The notes under the pieces are model-generated. The model had not been told where the DNA came from. It did not search any database and saw nothing but the letters and a program-made list of their open reading frames with translations. Of a stretch of 8,511 bases of DNA, positions 7,383 to 8,511 are shown piece by piece. Origin of the DNA: an uncultured Planctomycetaceae bacterium (GTDB lineage Bacteria; Planctomycetota; Planctomycetia; Pirellulales; UBA1268); assembly GCA_903885855.1 (NCBI GenBank), contig CAISKG010000633.1:1-8511 (forward strand). Reading direction: 5' to 3'. The position numbers and the translations under genes are program-made. Every line of letters begins with the position of its first letter. Positions within the stretch are counted from its first letter, which is position 1.

Positions 7383-8511
7383 ATGCTCCCCGACCCGTCC
7401 CGCGCCGCCCGCCCCCTGCCGCCCTCGCGGCGCGACGTGCTCGCGCGCGGCGGCCTCGGCATCGGCCTCCTCGGCCTGGCCGGCGTGCTCGGCGACTCCG
7501 GTGCGGCGCGGGCGGCCGCCGATCCGCTCCTCGAGCCGCTCGCCCCGAAGGCGCCGCACTTCCGCGCGCGGGCGACGCGCGTCGTGCACGTGTTCTTGAA
7601 CGGCGGCCCCTCGCAGGTCGACACGTTCGACCCCAAGCCCGCGCTCGCCCGGCACGCCGACGCGCCCGCGCCGCGCAACCTCACCACCGAACGCAAGACC
7701 GGCGCCCCGCTTCCCTCCCCCTTCGCCTTCGCCCGGCACGGCGAGAGCGGCCTCGAGATCTCCGAGATCTTCCCCCGGATCGCCGCCCACGCCGATCGGC
7801 TGGCGGTGATCCGCTCGATGCACGCCCAGGTGCCCAACCACGAGCCGAGCCTGATGCTGATGAACTGCGGCGACTCGGTGCAGCCGCGGCCCAGCGTTGG
7901 TGCCTGGGTGCTCTATGGCCTGGGTGCGGAGAACGAGAACCTCCCGGGCTTCGTCGCCATGTGTCCCGAAGGCTATCCCGTGAAGGATGCGGAGAACTGG
8001 CAGTCGGGGTTCCTGCCCGGAGCGTACCAAGGGACCTTCGTGGATCCGGTTCATCGCGAACTGGATCGACTGATTGAGAACATTCGCAGTCCCCATGCGA
8101 GTCTCGCCACGCAGCGACGCCAGTTGGACCTGCTGGGGCGCCTCAATCGCGCTCATCAGCGACCGCGGACCGATGAACGATTGGAAGCGCGCATCCAGTC
8201 GTTTGAACTGGCGTTCCGCATGCAGGTGGAGGCTGCGGAGGCGTTCGACCTGTCACGCGAATCGGCGGCGACGCGGGCCATGTATGGCGACGGAGTGCAC
8301 GGTCGCCAGACGCTCATCGCCCGCCGTCTTCTGGAACGCGGTGTTCGTTACGTCCAGCTGTGGCATGGTGCTGGTCAACCCTGGGATAACCACGCCCAGA
8401 TTGAAGACAGCCATCGACGCCTGGCCGCCGAAATCGACGGTCCCATCGCGGCCCTGCTGACCGACCTCAAGCAACGCGGGCTTTTTGAGGACACGCTGGT
8501 GATCTGGGGCG
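7383..8511 (+). CDS. DUF1501 family protein with Tat signal, 3' end outside window
   Basis: The first 376 residues of a protein usually ~450-490 long; it runs off the window edge with no stop. The N-terminus has a twin-arginine signal: SRRDVLARGG (15-24), the hydrophobic stretch LGIGLLGLAGVLG (25-37), and a likely cleavage near ARA/A (42-45). Family motifs follow in order: HVFLNGGPSQVDTFDPKP (69-86), IRSMH (143-147), PNHEPSLMLMNCGD (151-164), RPSVGAWVLYGLG (169-181), LPGFV, NWQSGFLPGAYQGT, LLGRLN, YGDG, ARRLLERGVRYVQLWH and WDNH, ending at LKQRGLFEDTLVIWG. DUF1501 proteins belong to the alkaline-phosphatase/sulfatase-like superfamily and are commonly encoded next to DUF1549/DUF1553 proteins, as here; the substrate is unknown. 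Codon use changes sharply near 7890 although the frame continues: 5 of 169 codons end in A/T before it and 59 of 207 after. No Shine-Dalgarno is evident before the ATG. Confidence 0.9.
   Translation, partial: MLPDPSRAARPLPPSRRDVLARGGLGIGLLGLAGVLGDSGAARAAADPLLEPLAPKAPHFRARATRVVHVFLNGGPSQVDTFDPKPALARHADAPAPRNLTTERKTGAPLPSPFAFARHGESGLEISEIFPRIAAHADRLAVIRSMHAQVPNHEPSLMLMNCGDSVQPRPSVGAWVLYGLGAENENLPGFVAMCPEGYPVKDAENWQSGFLPGAYQGTFVDPVHRELDRLIENIRSPHASLATQRRQLDLLGRLNRAHQRPRTDERLEARIQSFELAFRMQVEAAEAFDLSRESAATRAMYGDGVHGRQTLIARRLLERGVRYVQLWHGAGQPWDNHAQIEDSHRRLAAEIDGPIAALLTDLKQRGLFEDTLVIWG
7884..7899. other. Codon-usage breakpoint inside the DUF1501 gene
   Basis: Upstream of about 7890 nearly every codon ends in G or C; from gtt at 7896 and ggt at 7899 onward A/T-ending codons are frequent (gaa, ggt, cga, cat, gat, caa, att). 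G+C falls from 369/480 (7381-7860) to 266/420 (8041-8460). The change sits in codons for the strongly conserved RPSVGAWVLYGLG motif. It marks either an assembly join between two related sequences or a recombination point; sequence alone cannot tell which. Confidence 0.7.

Noticed and set aside
3032..7837. A 1601-codon open frame on the minus strand, antisense to three genes
   Set aside because: It is a by-product of extreme third-position GC on the + strand, which removes stop codons from the opposite frame. Its translation is Arg/Gly/Glu/Val-rich low-complexity sequence without motifs, while the + strand genes show conserved catalytic and haem motifs.
7059..8156. A 365-codon minus-strand frame across the start of the DUF1501 gene
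   Set aside because: Antisense to the conserved DUF1501 motifs and to the end of the DUF1553 domain; no recognisable protein features.

Overview
The window is very GC-rich DNA that reads as part of a Planctomycetota genome. I counted about 77% G+C over 7381-7860. Four kinds of protein point to this phylum: a secreted SHD1-domain protein, a planctomycete-type c-type cytochrome protein (PSCyt1/DUF1549/DUF1553), a DUF1501 protein immediately after it, and codon use that is almost all G/C at third positions. Family and genus cannot be fixed from the sequence alone.

Layout. All five genes are on the + strand and closely packed. They are: (1) 99-2150, a secreted SHD1 protein with a probable beta-propeller; (2) 2211-3122, a secreted alpha/beta-hydrolase of the carbohydrate-esterase-like type; (3) 3119-4468, an isocitrate lyase/PEP-mutase superfamily enzyme fused in frame to a C-terminal MEKHLA (PAS-like) domain, whose start codon overlaps the stop of gene 2 (ATGA); (4) 4478-7363, a PSCyt1-DUF1549-DUF1553 protein with two CxxCH haem motifs; (5) 7383 to the window end, a Tat-exported DUF1501 protein cut by the window edge. 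The gaps are 60, -4, 9 and 19 bases. I see no hairpin-plus-T-run terminator, so one operon covering at least genes 2-5 is likely.

How the genes may work together. DUF1549/DUF1553 and DUF1501 genes are a recurrent pair in Planctomycetota and their biochemical role is unsettled. A secreted esterase-like hydrolase and a secreted SHD1/propeller protein beside them would fit extracytoplasmic glycan or polymer processing. Gene 3 is the odd member: it has no export signal and keeps the KRCGH catalytic signature of C-C bond lyases, so it should act on a small 2-hydroxy- or 2-oxo-carboxylic acid in the cytoplasm, perhaps under control of its MEKHLA domain.

The two points most worth checking are the lyase-MEKHLA fusion and an abrupt codon-usage break inside gene 5 near 7890. 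There the share of codons ending in A or T rises from 5 of 169 to 59 of 207 while the DUF1501 reading frame and family motifs continue. This is either a chimeric assembly join at a conserved motif or a real recombination within the gene.
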